DNA of 5,911 nt from Deltaproteobacteria bacterium (GCA_029858165.1 JAOUFO010000116.1:1-5911); one strand, 5' to 3'; shown: positions 1 through 5,870, numbered from the stretch's first letter. Numbers and translations: made by a program. Notes: generated by a model from the sequence alone, not told the origin.

Positions 1-320
1 CCCCTTATCTGTTGGGGGGCAACCGGCTGGTGCAGCACCTGATCACCCCCCATGCCCTCGCTTTTCTGGACCGGGCCATCCGGGGGGAGGATGCAAACAT
101 CATCCTCCAGGAGGTGCATATCCCCGCGGCCTCCCCCTTTATCGGAAATTCCCTCAACGGCCTGGGGATTGGGCGCACCCTGGGGGTGATCATCATCGGC
201 ATCCGGCGCCATGATGAAATGGTGTTCAACCCCTCGGCGGACACCCTGTTTGAACCCAACGATATTTTAATCGGCATCGGAGGAACAGAACAGTTCGGCA
301 AACTGCGCGCCATGATTTAA
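1..320 (+). CDS. Potassium channel / TrkA-family protein, C-terminal part (RCK_C domain), 5' truncated
   Basis: The frame is open to the left edge (first full codon at 3), so this is the last 105 residues of a longer protein. It starts with PYLLGG, which resembles the end of the TrkA_N (RCK_N) nucleotide-binding domain of bacterial potassium channels. The stretch from about nt 100 to the stop matches the RCK_C pattern: an ILQEV strand, a 'SPFIGNSL' segment, a GVIIIGIRR strand, an 'FNPSADTLFEPND' turn and a closing ILIGIG strand. RCK_C domains sit in the cytoplasm and bind ligands that gate potassium channels or Trk/Ktr transporters. The membrane part lies outside the window, so a two-helix channel with fused RCK domains and a TrkA subunit cannot be told apart; the PYLLGG-type linker favours the channel. 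A TTG at 12 could be read as a start, but the homology continues upstream of it, so it is not the real start. Confidence 0.85.
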   Translation, partial: PYLLGGNRLVQHLITPHALAFLDRAIRGEDANIILQEVHIPAASPFIGNSLNGLGIGRTLGVIIIGIRRHDEMVFNPSADTLFEPNDILIGIGGTEQFGKLRAMI

Positions 321-339
321 AACGAAAGCGGCGGCTGTT

Positions 340-384
340 TTTGGGGCGTTGCCCCAAACCCCGGAAGGGAACGAGGTTCCCTTC
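340..384. repeat. Tandem pair of perfect triloop hairpins after the channel gene
   Basis: There are two adjacent perfect inverted repeats. The first has an 8-bp stem (340-347 with 351-358, core TTGGGGC/GCCCCAA) and loop GTT. The second has a 9-bp stem (364-372 with 376-384, GAAGGGAAC/GTTCCCTTC) and loop GAG. They lie 20 bp after the channel stop codon. Neither is followed by a T tract, so they fit 3'-end stabilising or REP-like structures better than textbook intrinsic terminators, though a termination role is possible. Confidence 0.6.
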
Positions 385-391
385 ACCCTGC

Positions 392-452
392 TTACGCCTT
401 CTTCAACAACCTGTAAATGGGGGGCGCGGGGGGGGCAAGCTCCCCCGCAGGC
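392..452. repeat. Dispersed intergenic element, copy A (with G/C hairpin)
   Basis: This shares three blocks in order with 2082-2139: GCCTTCTTCAA (396-406), AATGGGGGG-Y-GCGGGG (416-431) and CTCCCCCGC (440-448). The right half folds into a hairpin of about 9 bp (426-434 with 440-448, one G-T pair, five-base loop). On the plus strand a T-rich stretch follows (459-481), so this copy may also end transcription of the channel gene. It also sits just after the stop codon of the convergent gene, so it may serve both. Confidence 0.55.
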
Positions 453-479
453 TGTATGTTTTTGGGCTGTGTTTCTTTT

Positions 480-1697
480 TTAGTAATCATAACTGATCCC
501 CAGGCCGGATCCCCCCAGGGGGCCCACTGTCTGATAGAATAAAAACAGCCCGAAAGATTGAAATCCCTGCCACCCGGCCAGGGCCTGGACCCACAAGGGA
601 CCGTTGAAGTAATCCGCCGTCAGGGCCGCCCCCCAGTCCCCGGCCCGGAAATGGATGGCGCCCCCCGCCACCCAGGATTTTTCCAAATCCCCCTTCGGCA
701 GTTGATACATCCCGCCGCCTCCTTCCAACCAGATGGAAAGGTACTCCCAGCGGGTAAGCTGATGGCGCACCACCAGGCGGCCCAGGGCGGCGGTTTGCCC
801 ATCCGAAAGGACCATGGCCCCCCCCAGCGCCAGATTGTCCTGGAACCACAAATCCATAAAACCCGTTCCGGTATACCCACCCGCCAACACATCATAATCC
901 AAAAAAGTAAGGGGCTTGCCAAAATAATAGGGCAGTTGTTCCCCCCGGGGTCTGCCCCCCACACTGGGGGGGATCACCTTCAGGGTCAGCACCCCATCCG
1001 CCAGACTTAACCACAATTCAGATTGAAAATCGGTTTGCAGAACCAGGGTCCGCACCCCGGCCCCATCCAGGGTCATTTCGGTGCGGATGTCCTCCGTCAC
1101 CCGGTGATGGGTGCGTTCCGCCAGGCGCCCCCCCGTGATGGATTGTGAATTCCATTTGTAGCGCATGTCATACCGGCCATCGCTGGAAAACAAAATCACC
1201 GTCAACCCCCACCCCCCTTCCGGGATTCCCGCTCTTTCCCCCGCCACAGTCCGGGGCTTCAGCCGGTGAAACCGCAGGGCTGCCGCCACCTGGGGGTCAT
1301 CCGATACCACCCGGAATTCCCGCACACCCCGCAAAACCCATACCTCATCTTCCACCTGCTGGTTCCCCCCGGCGGCCAGGGGCCGGGGAGGCGCCCCCTG
1401 AGGGGGAAGAACCGGCGGCGGGGGGGGGAGATCATCCAGCATGCTTTTTACCTGGGCCATGGGCCGCACCCGCCACACCAGCAATTGGTCATCCGCCTCC
1501 CCAGGGAGGGGCAGTGTGGATGCGGCCTCATTCACCGAAGGGCCATCCCCCGGGAGCGCAGATTCCGGCAAGACAGGCTCCCGGCCCGTCGCCGGAAACA
1601 CCCCCCCCAATGCCGGAAACAACGCAGCAAACACCAGGGCCGCCCGGAAAACACCCATTGGATTCAACCGATTTTTTCTCATAGGGTTCGGATTCAT
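480..1697 (-). CDS. Exported protein of unknown function with predicted C-terminal outer-membrane beta-barrel
   Basis: I do not recognise a family for this 405-residue protein. The N-terminus looks like a signal peptide: basic residues at 7-9 (RKN), then a hydrophobic run at about 16-35 with small residues before a likely cleavage near residue 38. A low-complexity linker follows, with a proline-rich part at about 91-106 (PPPPPVLPPQ...). Residues about 118-245 look like a soluble beta-rich domain (EVWVLRGVREFRVV; TLVLQTDFQSELWLSL). From about 255 to the end there are roughly eight short stretches of alternating polar and hydrophobic residues rich in Gly, Trp and Tyr, and the last residue is Tyr (ISYDY). 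These are usual traits of a small outer-membrane beta-barrel with a terminal aromatic insertion signal. I chose ATG at 1697; ATG at 1682 (MRKN) is equally possible, and neither has a clear ribosome binding site. It runs convergent to the channel gene and divergent from the lipoprotein gene. Coding is well supported by length and composition; the barrel and its function are inference. Confidence 0.7.
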   Translation of the reverse strand: MNPNPMRKNRLNPMGVFRAALVFAALFPALGGVFPATGREPVLPESALPGDGPSVNEAASTLPLPGEADDQLLVWRVRPMAQVKSMLDDLPPPPPVLPPQGAPPRPLAAGGNQQVEDEVWVLRGVREFRVVSDDPQVAAALRFHRLKPRTVAGERAGIPEGGWGLTVILFSSDGRYDMRYKWNSQSITGGRLAERTHHRVTEDIRTEMTLDGAGVRTLVLQTDFQSELWLSLADGVLTLKVIPPSVGGRPRGEQLPYYFGKPLTFLDYDVLAGGYTGTGFMDLWFQDNLALGGAMVLSDGQTAALGRLVVRHQLTRWEYLSIWLEGGGGMYQLPKGDLEKSWVAGGAIHFRAGDWGAALTADYFNGPLWVQALAGWQGFQSFGLFLFYQTVGPLGGSGLGISYDY

Positions 1698-1795
1698 GTT
1701 GTACCGGGATGAACGGCCTTCTTAGACTTTGCATCCAGCGGCTTCAGCACCGGCAACCACCCTTTCGGCTCACCCCGCCCGCCTGACGGCGGTCT

Positions 1796-1819
1796 GCCCC
1801 TCTCCCCCAGGCGAGGGGC
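1796..1819. repeat. Inverted repeat of the CCCCTCTCC / GAGGGG type
   Basis: A perfect 7-bp stem pairs GCCCCTC (1796-1802) with GAGGGGC (1813-1819) around a 10-base loop. A related sequence lies at 5871-5894, and a weaker relative lies at about 1913-1930, where TCTCC pairs with GGAGA (1917-1921 with 1926-1930). Role unknown. The position upstream of the minus-strand gene does not suit a terminator for it. Confidence 0.45.
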
Positions 1820-1839
1820 GGGGTTTGCCTGTCTGAATG

Positions 1840-1856
1840 GGCAGAGGCAATCTGCC
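1840..1856. repeat. Short perfect hairpin GGCAGA/TCTGCC
   Basis: A 6-bp stem (1840-1845 with 1851-1856) closes a five-base loop GGCAA. It lies 20 bp after the larger inverted repeat at 1796-1819. It could be part of a folded leader of the minus-strand gene or an operator; nothing in the sequence decides. Confidence 0.35.
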
Positions 1857-1949
1857 TTGCTGCATGATGGGCCATCCGGTTTGTTTAAGCCATTGAAATG
1901 GTGATGCAATCACCCCTCTCCCTCAGGAGATGGATCTGGGGGGTGAGAC

Positions 1950-1988
1950 CCAAACGCCGCGGGCTGGCTGGTTGCACTTCTTTTTGGG
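1950..1988 (+). repeat. 39-bp perfect direct repeat, copy 1
   Basis: This stretch, from CCAAACGCCGCGGG to CTTTTTGGG, is identical base for base to 2038-2076, with a period of 88 bp. It carries the arm GCTGGTTGC (1967-1975), which is the exact reverse complement of GCAACCAGC at 2000-2008 between the two copies. Confidence 0.9.
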
Positions 1989-2037
1989 TTCCTTGTCCGG
2001 CAACCAGCACCGCCCTGCCTTGTGTCGCCTGGCGGCT

Positions 2038-2076
2038 CCAAACGCCGCGGGCTGGCTGGTTGCACTTCTTTTTGGG
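2038..2076 (+). repeat. 39-bp perfect direct repeat, copy 2
   Basis: Identical to 1950-1988. Its arm GCTGGTTGC (2055-2063) can pair with the same GCAACCAGC (2000-2008) as copy 1, so the two possible hairpins exclude each other. Copy 2 ends six bases before the dispersed element at 2082. Confidence 0.9.
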
Positions 2077-2081
2077 CCCTG

Positions 2082-2139
2082 TATAAGCCTTCTTCAAAAC
2101 CCCCAATGGGGGGTGCGGGGAGGCACTCTCCCCCGCTGG
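2082..2139. repeat. Dispersed intergenic element, copy B (with G/C hairpin)
   Basis: This matches 392-452 in three ordered blocks: GCCTTCTTCAA (2087-2097), AATGGGGGG-Y-GCGGGG (2105-2120) and CTCCCCCGC (2128-2136). The GCGGGG and CCCCGC parts (2115-2120 with 2131-2136) form a hairpin stem. The segments between blocks differ in sequence and slightly in length, as expected for an old dispersed repeat kept by its fold. Confidence 0.55.
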
Positions 2140-2195
2140 GTTGCAGGCCCTCACCGCCGCCGACCGCTTTAAAACGCCGGTTGCGAGGTTAGGGC

Positions 2196-2223
2196 TTGAC
2201 CTTTACCCCCAATGATGGATAGT
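2196..2223 (+). promoter_or_regulatory. Candidate sigma70-type promoter for the LpoB-like gene
   Basis: TTGACC (2196-2201) matches five of six bases of the -35 consensus. After a 16-bp spacer, GATAGT (2218-2223) matches four of six bases of the -10 consensus. It would give a leader of roughly 55-60 bases before the ATG at 2289. It is the best match I saw in the region, but it is called by eye. Confidence 0.4.
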
Positions 2224-2279
2224 TTCAATGAATCCCCGCCATTTGGCAAAACCAGATGATTCCCTTTTAACACACAAAC

Positions 2280-2287
2280 AGGTGATC
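2280..2287 (+). promoter_or_regulatory. Ribosome binding site of the LpoB-like gene
   Basis: AGGTGATC is fully complementary to GATCACCT near the 3' end of bacterial 16S rRNA and ends one base before the ATG at 2289. It pairs with the inner part of the anti-Shine-Dalgarno tail, so the short gap is normal for this register. It supports 2289 as the start. Confidence 0.65.
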
Positions 2288-2288
2288 C

Positions 2289-2894
2289 ATGAAAATCAAC
2301 CGTGGGATGTCTCTTTTGATGATTGTATTTCTTTCCGCAGCGGTTTCATCCTGCGGGGGCAAAAAAATAGAGCGGATAGACGCCTCGGAAACCAAAGACC
2401 TCAGCGGCCGATGGAACGATACCGATTCCCGGCTGGTGGCCGAGGAAATGATCAAGACCTCCCTGTCCAAGCCCTGGCTGGAAAGATTCAAATCGGACAA
2501 AGGGCGCGCTCCGGTCATCATCACCTACGGAGTGAAAAACCGGTCCAGTGAGCATATCAACACCCAGACCTTTATGAAGGACCTGGAAGGGGCCTTTGTG
2601 GATTCCGGTGAGGTGGATGTGGTGGCCGATAAGGACCAGCAAAAGCAAATCCGCGGAGAGCAGGCCGATCAAAACGCCGGATTCACCGCTGATCCGGTCC
2701 AGATTGGCAAAGAATTGGGAGCCGATTTTGTGCTGACCGGGGTGCTGAACACCATCACCGACCAGGAAGGCAAAGAAGCTGTCATTTTCTACCAGACCAA
2801 CCTGGAATTGATCGGGGTGGAAACCTCCAAGAAAGTATGGATCGGATCCAAAAAAATTAAAAAATACATTTCCCGCGCAAAAATGAATTTTTAA
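2289..2894 (+). CDS. lpoB: LpoB-family lipoprotein (penicillin-binding protein activator-like)
   Basis: This 201-residue protein has a short basic N-terminus, a hydrophobic core (7-18) and the lipobox V-S-S-C with the acylated cysteine at 22. From residue 38 it fits the LpoB (YcfM) family: the opening motif LSGRWNDTDSRLVAEEMI, a PVIITYGVKNRSSEHINT strand-turn (75-92), the helix TFMKDLEGAFVDSG, the GADFVLTGVL strand (144-153) and a closing pair YQTNLELIGVETSKKVWIG (168-186). In E. coli, LpoB is an outer-membrane lipoprotein that reaches through the periplasm to activate the peptidoglycan synthase PBP1B. Length is close to the E. coli protein (about 213), but the proline-rich linker after the cysteine is missing: only about 15 residues separate Cys22 from the folded domain. 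The reach and the partner may therefore differ. A good ribosome binding site precedes the start. A COG3014-type lipoprotein gene follows. Family membership is solid; activation of a PBP here is inferred. Confidence 0.85.
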   Translation: MKINRGMSLLMIVFLSAAVSSCGGKKIERIDASETKDLSGRWNDTDSRLVAEEMIKTSLSKPWLERFKSDKGRAPVIITYGVKNRSSEHINTQTFMKDLEGAFVDSGEVDVVADKDQQKQIRGEQADQNAGFTADPVQIGKELGADFVLTGVLNTITDQEGKEAVIFYQTNLELIGVETSKKVWIGSKKIKKYISRAKMNF

Positions 2895-2910
2895 GCGGCA
2901 GATGTCTTGG

Positions 2911-2931
2911 GGGGAGGGGAACCCCCTCCCC
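2911..2931 (+). terminator. G/C hairpin after the LpoB-like gene
   Basis: A perfect 9-bp stem, GGGGAGGGG (2911-2919) with CCCCTCCCC (2923-2931), closes a three-base loop 17 bases after the stop codon. There is no T tract directly behind it (CTGATCCCCC follows), so it may stabilise the mRNA end or act with the next hairpin. Confidence 0.45.
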
Positions 2932-2968
2932 TGATCCCCCGATTTTTCCACACTTGGGTGAAAGGGCC

Positions 2969-2987
2969 GGGGGGTCTCCCCCCTTTT
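2969..2987 (+). terminator. Candidate intrinsic terminator or attenuator between the two lipoprotein genes
   Basis: GGGGGG (2969-2974) pairs with CCCCCC (2978-2983) around the triloop TCT, followed at once by TTTT (2984-2987). A six-pair all-GC stem with a short T run is a weak to moderate Rho-independent signal. It lies 75 bases after the LpoB-like stop and 145 bases before the next start, so it could end that transcript or let part of it read through. I saw no convincing promoter between it and 3132. Confidence 0.45.
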
Positions 2988-3096
2988 CGGGGCAGTCAGA
3001 TTCAAGCCCCGATTCCCCCGATTTCATCCCCAGGTGAATTTCTTTTGTCTTCGCATGTATTTCGCCGGGGCCATCCTCAATTTATGCGGCCCATTC

Positions 3097-3109
3097 GGCG
3101 GTATCCGCC
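3097..3109 (+). repeat. Small hairpin in the leader of the COG3014-like gene
   Basis: GGCGG (3097-3101) pairs with CCGCC (3105-3109) around TAT, 12 bases before the ribosome binding site. It is short and may be chance in this GC-rich sequence. Confidence 0.25.
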
Positions 3110-3120
3110 ACACCTGCCCC

Positions 3121-3126
3121 AAGAGG
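3121..3126 (+). promoter_or_regulatory. Ribosome binding site deciding the start at 3132
   Basis: AAGAGG sits five bases before ATG 3132 and eight before ATG 3135. The open frame continues upstream to about 2907, but that part contains the two hairpins and encodes proline-rich, low-complexity sequence. This site therefore argues for the start at 3132 or 3135. Confidence 0.5.
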
Positions 3127-3131
3127 CCGTC

Positions 3132-4541
3132 ATGATGCGTTCATCCACACCCTTTTTTTCCTTCATCCCCGGTGCTTTTCCTTTCCGCGGTTCCCTTGGT
3201 TTCCGAAAGGGGTTAGCGGGCTGGCTGTTGGCGGGGCTGATTTTGACGGCGGTGGCGCTGGGGGGCTGTTCTCCTCACCGGAAGATCTACGCAAAGCTGG
3301 AAACCATGGCCGCCAAGGGAGAGTATGAGGAAGGGCTGAAGCTGATTGAGGAAACCAAAAAAACCTACGGGGGAAACAACGAGGTGATCTACCATCTGGA
3401 TCGGGGCATGTATGCCCATCTGGCCGGGAAATACGCCGAAAGCAACCAGGCCTTTGAACAGGCCGAACGGCTGATGGACGAATTGTATACCGAATCCATC
3501 ACCAAACATATCGGGGCTTTCGCCACCAACGATTCCAACCTGCCCTACCCCGGAGAAGACTTTGAACAGGTGACCGTCAACATCTACCGGGCCATCAATT
3601 ACGCCAGCCTGGGCCAAATGGATGAGGCCCTGGTGGAAGCCCGCAAGGTGGACAACAAATTGAATGTGATCAACCAGCAGTATTCCGCCAAAGATAAAAA
3701 CGCCTATTCCGAAGACGCCTTTGCCCGGATGCTGATGGCCACTTTCTATCAGGCGGGAGGCTCCCAGGATGACCTCAACGATGCTTTTATCTCCAACCGC
3801 AAAGCGGTGGCCATATACCAAAAACAGTATGCCCCCCTGTATCATGTGGGGCCGCCGGGGTTTTTAAAAAACAATTATCTGGCCACTGCGGGGTTTATGG
3901 GCGGAGAGGAATTGCAACAGGCCAAACAACTGTTTCCCGGCAACAACAGCTACAACCTGTCTGATTTGAGAAACCACGGTCTGGTGGTGTTTGTCCATTC
4001 CGCCGGCAAAGGTCCGGTCAAAGAGGAGGAATCCTTCCGGGCACAGATGCCGGACGGCAACTTTTTTGCCGTGGCGTTTCCCCGCTATGTCCGCCGCTCC
4101 TCACTGATCACCGGGGCCAGGGTGGTGGTGGACGGAAACCCGGCAATCGCCCTGGACCCGGCCGCACCCATCGGTGATATCGCCATCCAAAATCTGAAAA
4201 ACCGCATCGGGCGCATCCGGGTCAAGGCCATCGCCAGGGCCACGGCCAAATACATCGCCAACCGGGCGATTCAGAGCGCGGCCCGCAGTGATGAAGAAAA
4301 AGCCCTGGCGTTTATCGTGGGCAACGTGGCCACTCTGGCCACCGAAAGCGCCGACCTAAGGGCCTGGGAAACCCTGCCGGACCAGATTCTGATCGGCGGG
4401 GTCTTGCTCCCCCCGGGGAAAAAACATATCGTGGTGGAGTTTACCTCTGGCAAGCAGGATGTGGTCACCACCCGGGACCTGGGTGATATTGAAATCACCC
4501 CCGGAAAAACCCGGTTTATTTCACTCCACACCATCCAATAG
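3132..4541 (+). CDS. COG3014-type lipoprotein with TPR-like helices
   Basis: This 469-residue protein has a long N-region, a hydrophobic segment (28-43) and the lipobox L-G-G-C with cysteine 46, so it is a predicted lipoprotein. Residues about 50-180 form helix pairs like tetratricopeptide repeats (KGEYEEGLKLIEE at 62-74; GKYAESNQAFEQAERLMDE at 99-117; INYASLGQMDEALVEARKV at 155-173). The YPGEDFEQVTVNIYRAINY stretch (139-157) is a signature I associate with COG3014 proteins, which in several gammaproteobacteria sit beside LpoB and YcfL-type genes. A strand GLVVFVHSAGKGPVKEE (283-299) opens a second, beta-rich half. It includes a basic helix pair (about 352-386) and ends with strands (IGGVLLPPGKKHIVVEF). 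The role of the family is not established; the context suggests envelope or peptidoglycan work with the LpoB-like protein. ATG 3132 is chosen for its ribosome binding site; ATG 3135 is the alternative, and no later ATG, GTG or TTG lies in frame before the signal segment. serB follows after 47 bp. Confidence 0.8.
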   Translation: MMRSSTPFFSFIPGAFPFRGSLGFRKGLAGWLLAGLILTAVALGGCSPHRKIYAKLETMAAKGEYEEGLKLIEETKKTYGGNNEVIYHLDRGMYAHLAGKYAESNQAFEQAERLMDELYTESITKHIGAFATNDSNLPYPGEDFEQVTVNIYRAINYASLGQMDEALVEARKVDNKLNVINQQYSAKDKNAYSEDAFARMLMATFYQAGGSQDDLNDAFISNRKAVAIYQKQYAPLYHVGPPGFLKNNYLATAGFMGGEELQQAKQLFPGNNSYNLSDLRNHGLVVFVHSAGKGPVKEEESFRAQMPDGNFFAVAFPRYVRRSSLITGARVVVDGNPAIALDPAAPIGDIAIQNLKNRIGRIRVKAIARATAKYIANRAIQSAARSDEEKALAFIVGNVATLATESADLRAWETLPDQILIGGVLLPPGKKHIVVEFTSGKQDVVTTRDLGDIEITPGKTRFISLHTIQ

Positions 4542-4588
4542 TTCCGTCCGACGTTTCTTGCTCGGCGGTCCTTCACCACCCTTCGCTT

Positions 4589-5833
4589 ATGGCCATGGCC
4601 CTGGACCGCCAACCTTTTCTGATCACCGTCACCGGCCAGGACCGGCCCGGCATCACCGCCCGACTGACCTCCATCATCGCCGAATCCCCCATGACCATTC
4701 TGGACATGGAGCAGGTCGTCATCCGAAATCTGCTGAGTCTTTCCATTGTGTTGGAGCCGGATGGCCCCGGCCCCCTGCGGGAGGATGAGGGGCTGCCGCA
4801 ACAACTGTTGACCGCCGCACGGGAAATGGGCATGGAGGCCCATTTTACCCGGCTTCCTCCCGGAAAAACCGTCCTGCCCTCTCCCGGATTCCGCTATATC
4901 CTCACCCTCATCGCCGAAACCAACATTCCGGCCCGGGTGATCTCCCTGGTGACTCAGAAGCTGGCCGACCATGGCTTCAACATAGACAAAATCCAGCGGC
5001 TGGACCAGGGGCGGGTGCGCTGCCTGGAAATGGTCATCTCCTCCCCCAACCCCCAGGAAGTGAAAACCACCAAAAAAGACCTGCTTCCCATCAGCCGGGA
5101 ATACGGCCTGGATATCGCTTTGCAACCCGACACCCTGTTCCGGCGGGTGAAGCGGCTGGTGGTGTTTGACCTGGACAGCACCCTGATTCAGGGAGAGGTG
5201 ATAGATGAACTGGCGCGGGTGGCCCATGCTGAAGACGAGGTGCGCCACATCACCGAGGAGGCCATGAACGGCCGGGTGGATTTTAAGGAATCTCTCATCC
5301 GCCGGGTGTCTTTGTTAAAGGGCATCACCGCTGACCAGATGGAAGCCGTGTACCACAGCCTGCACCTGACACCCGGCGCGGAAGAACTGATCCGGGTGTT
5401 GCGGCGGCTGGGGTACAAAACCGCTGTCATCAGCGGGGGGTTCACCTATTTTTCCGAGCGCATCCGTCAGCGGCTTCAACTGGATTACGCCTACGCCAAC
5501 ACTTTGGAACTGGAAAACGGCTGTCTGACCGGAAGGGTGACTGGAGACATCATTGACGGGGAGCGCAAAGCCTCCCTGCTGGAGGAAATCGCCCGGCGGG
5601 AAAACATTCACCTGGACCAGGTGATCGCCATCGGAGACGGGGCCAATGACCTGCCTATGCTGGGCAAAGCCGGTCTGGGCATTGCCTTCAACGCCAAACC
5701 CATGGTGCGGGAAGCGGCGGAGCATTCCATTTCCCAATCCCACCTGGGGGCCATATTGTTTCTGCTGGGCATCACCGAAGGGGATATCACCGCCCTAAAC
5801 CAAAAGCCTGAAACCAATAGCCGCACACCCTGA
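4589..5833 (+). CDS. serB: Phosphoserine phosphatase with two N-terminal ACT domains
   Basis: SerB hydrolyses O-phospho-L-serine to L-serine and phosphate, the last step of the phosphorylated serine pathway in the cytoplasm (EC 3.1.3.3). All HAD-family motifs are present: DLDST with nucleophile D194 and acid/base D196; E203 and R239, at the spacing of the substrate-binding residues of the Methanocaldococcus enzyme; S282 in ISGG; K327; and GDGANDLPML with D350 and D354 for magnesium. Two ACT domains precede it: residues about 9-55 (with TGQDRPGI) and about 101-180 (YILTLIAETNIPARV). At 414 residues it is the long, two-ACT form, against about 322 in E. coli; in other long SerB proteins the ACT part is tied to oligomerisation and amino-acid feedback. 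Starts at 4589 and 4595 are in frame (MAM); neither has a visible Shine-Dalgarno sequence. It lies 47 bp behind the COG3014-like gene with no terminator or promoter seen, so co-transcription is likely though the functions look unrelated. Confidence 0.95.
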   Translation: MAMALDRQPFLITVTGQDRPGITARLTSIIAESPMTILDMEQVVIRNLLSLSIVLEPDGPGPLREDEGLPQQLLTAAREMGMEAHFTRLPPGKTVLPSPGFRYILTLIAETNIPARVISLVTQKLADHGFNIDKIQRLDQGRVRCLEMVISSPNPQEVKTTKKDLLPISREYGLDIALQPDTLFRRVKRLVVFDLDSTLIQGEVIDELARVAHAEDEVRHITEEAMNGRVDFKESLIRRVSLLKGITADQMEAVYHSLHLTPGAEELIRVLRRLGYKTAVISGGFTYFSERIRQRLQLDYAYANTLELENGCLTGRVTGDIIDGERKASLLEEIARRENIHLDQVIAIGDGANDLPMLGKAGLGIAFNAKPMVREAAEHSISQSHLGAILFLLGITEGDITALNQKPETNSRTP

Positions 5834-5854
5834 ACCAGGACGGGCCTCACCCCC

Positions 5855-5869
5855 GGCGCATTCAGCGCC
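5855..5869 (+). repeat. Small hairpin downstream of serB
   Basis: GGCGC (5855-5859) pairs with GCGCC (5865-5869) around ATTCA, 21 bases after the stop codon and directly before the larger inverted repeat. It has no T tract. Confidence 0.35.
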
Positions 5870-5870
5870 A

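Larger units (their letters stand above)
1698..2288. other. Gene-free divergent intergenic region rich in repeats and hairpins
   Basis: This 591-bp stretch separates the divergent genes starting at 1697 (minus) and 2289 (plus). I see no credible gene: the small open frames in it have no ribosome binding sites and their peptides are mostly translated repeats. It contains hairpins at 1796-1819 and 1840-1856, a 39-bp direct repeat, a second copy of the dispersed element, and a candidate promoter for the plus-strand gene. I found no convincing promoter for the minus-strand gene. Confidence 0.7.

Noticed and set aside
1145..1684. Plus-strand open frames opposite the barrel gene
   Set aside because: The peptides are proline-rich readings of the complement. 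The minus-strand frame is far longer and has a signal peptide and barrel-like pattern.
1950..2076. CRISPR array
   Set aside because: Only two copies, a 39-bp unit with one 49-bp spacer, and no cas gene in the window.
1885..2172. Small open frames on both strands in the repeat region
   Set aside because: The 39-bp repeat gives the same peptide piece twice (such as GWLVALLFGP or CNQPARG). No ribosome binding site; best explained as translated repeats.
1698..2288. Remnant insertion sequence
   Set aside because: No transposase fragment in any frame, and no terminal inverted repeats with target duplication enclosing the region. The repeats are direct and internal.
2224..2288. Riboswitch in the leader of the LpoB-like gene
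   Set aside because: The leader after the candidate promoter is short (about 60 bases), with no stable fold or known riboswitch motif visible.
2346..3005. Minus-strand open frame opposite the LpoB-like gene
   Set aside because: It mirrors the codon pattern of a recognised gene on the other strand, and its upstream part runs through the hairpin spacer. No family resemblance.
2907..3131. Upstream extension of the COG3014-like frame from 2907
   Set aside because: It would place about 75 proline-rich residues before a normal lipoprotein signal and would translate two strong hairpins. The ribosome binding site at 3121 supports 3132 instead.
3213..3845. Minus-strand open frame opposite the COG3014-like gene
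   Set aside because: Shadow of a recognised coding frame; repeated Gly/His/Phe composition and no ribosome binding site.
4271..5248. Long minus-strand open frame (325 codons) across the end of the COG3014-like gene and the start of serB
   Set aside because: It is antisense to two well-supported genes, one with complete catalytic motifs. The peptide is His/Gln/Gly-rich low-complexity sequence typical of a shadow frame in GC-rich DNA.
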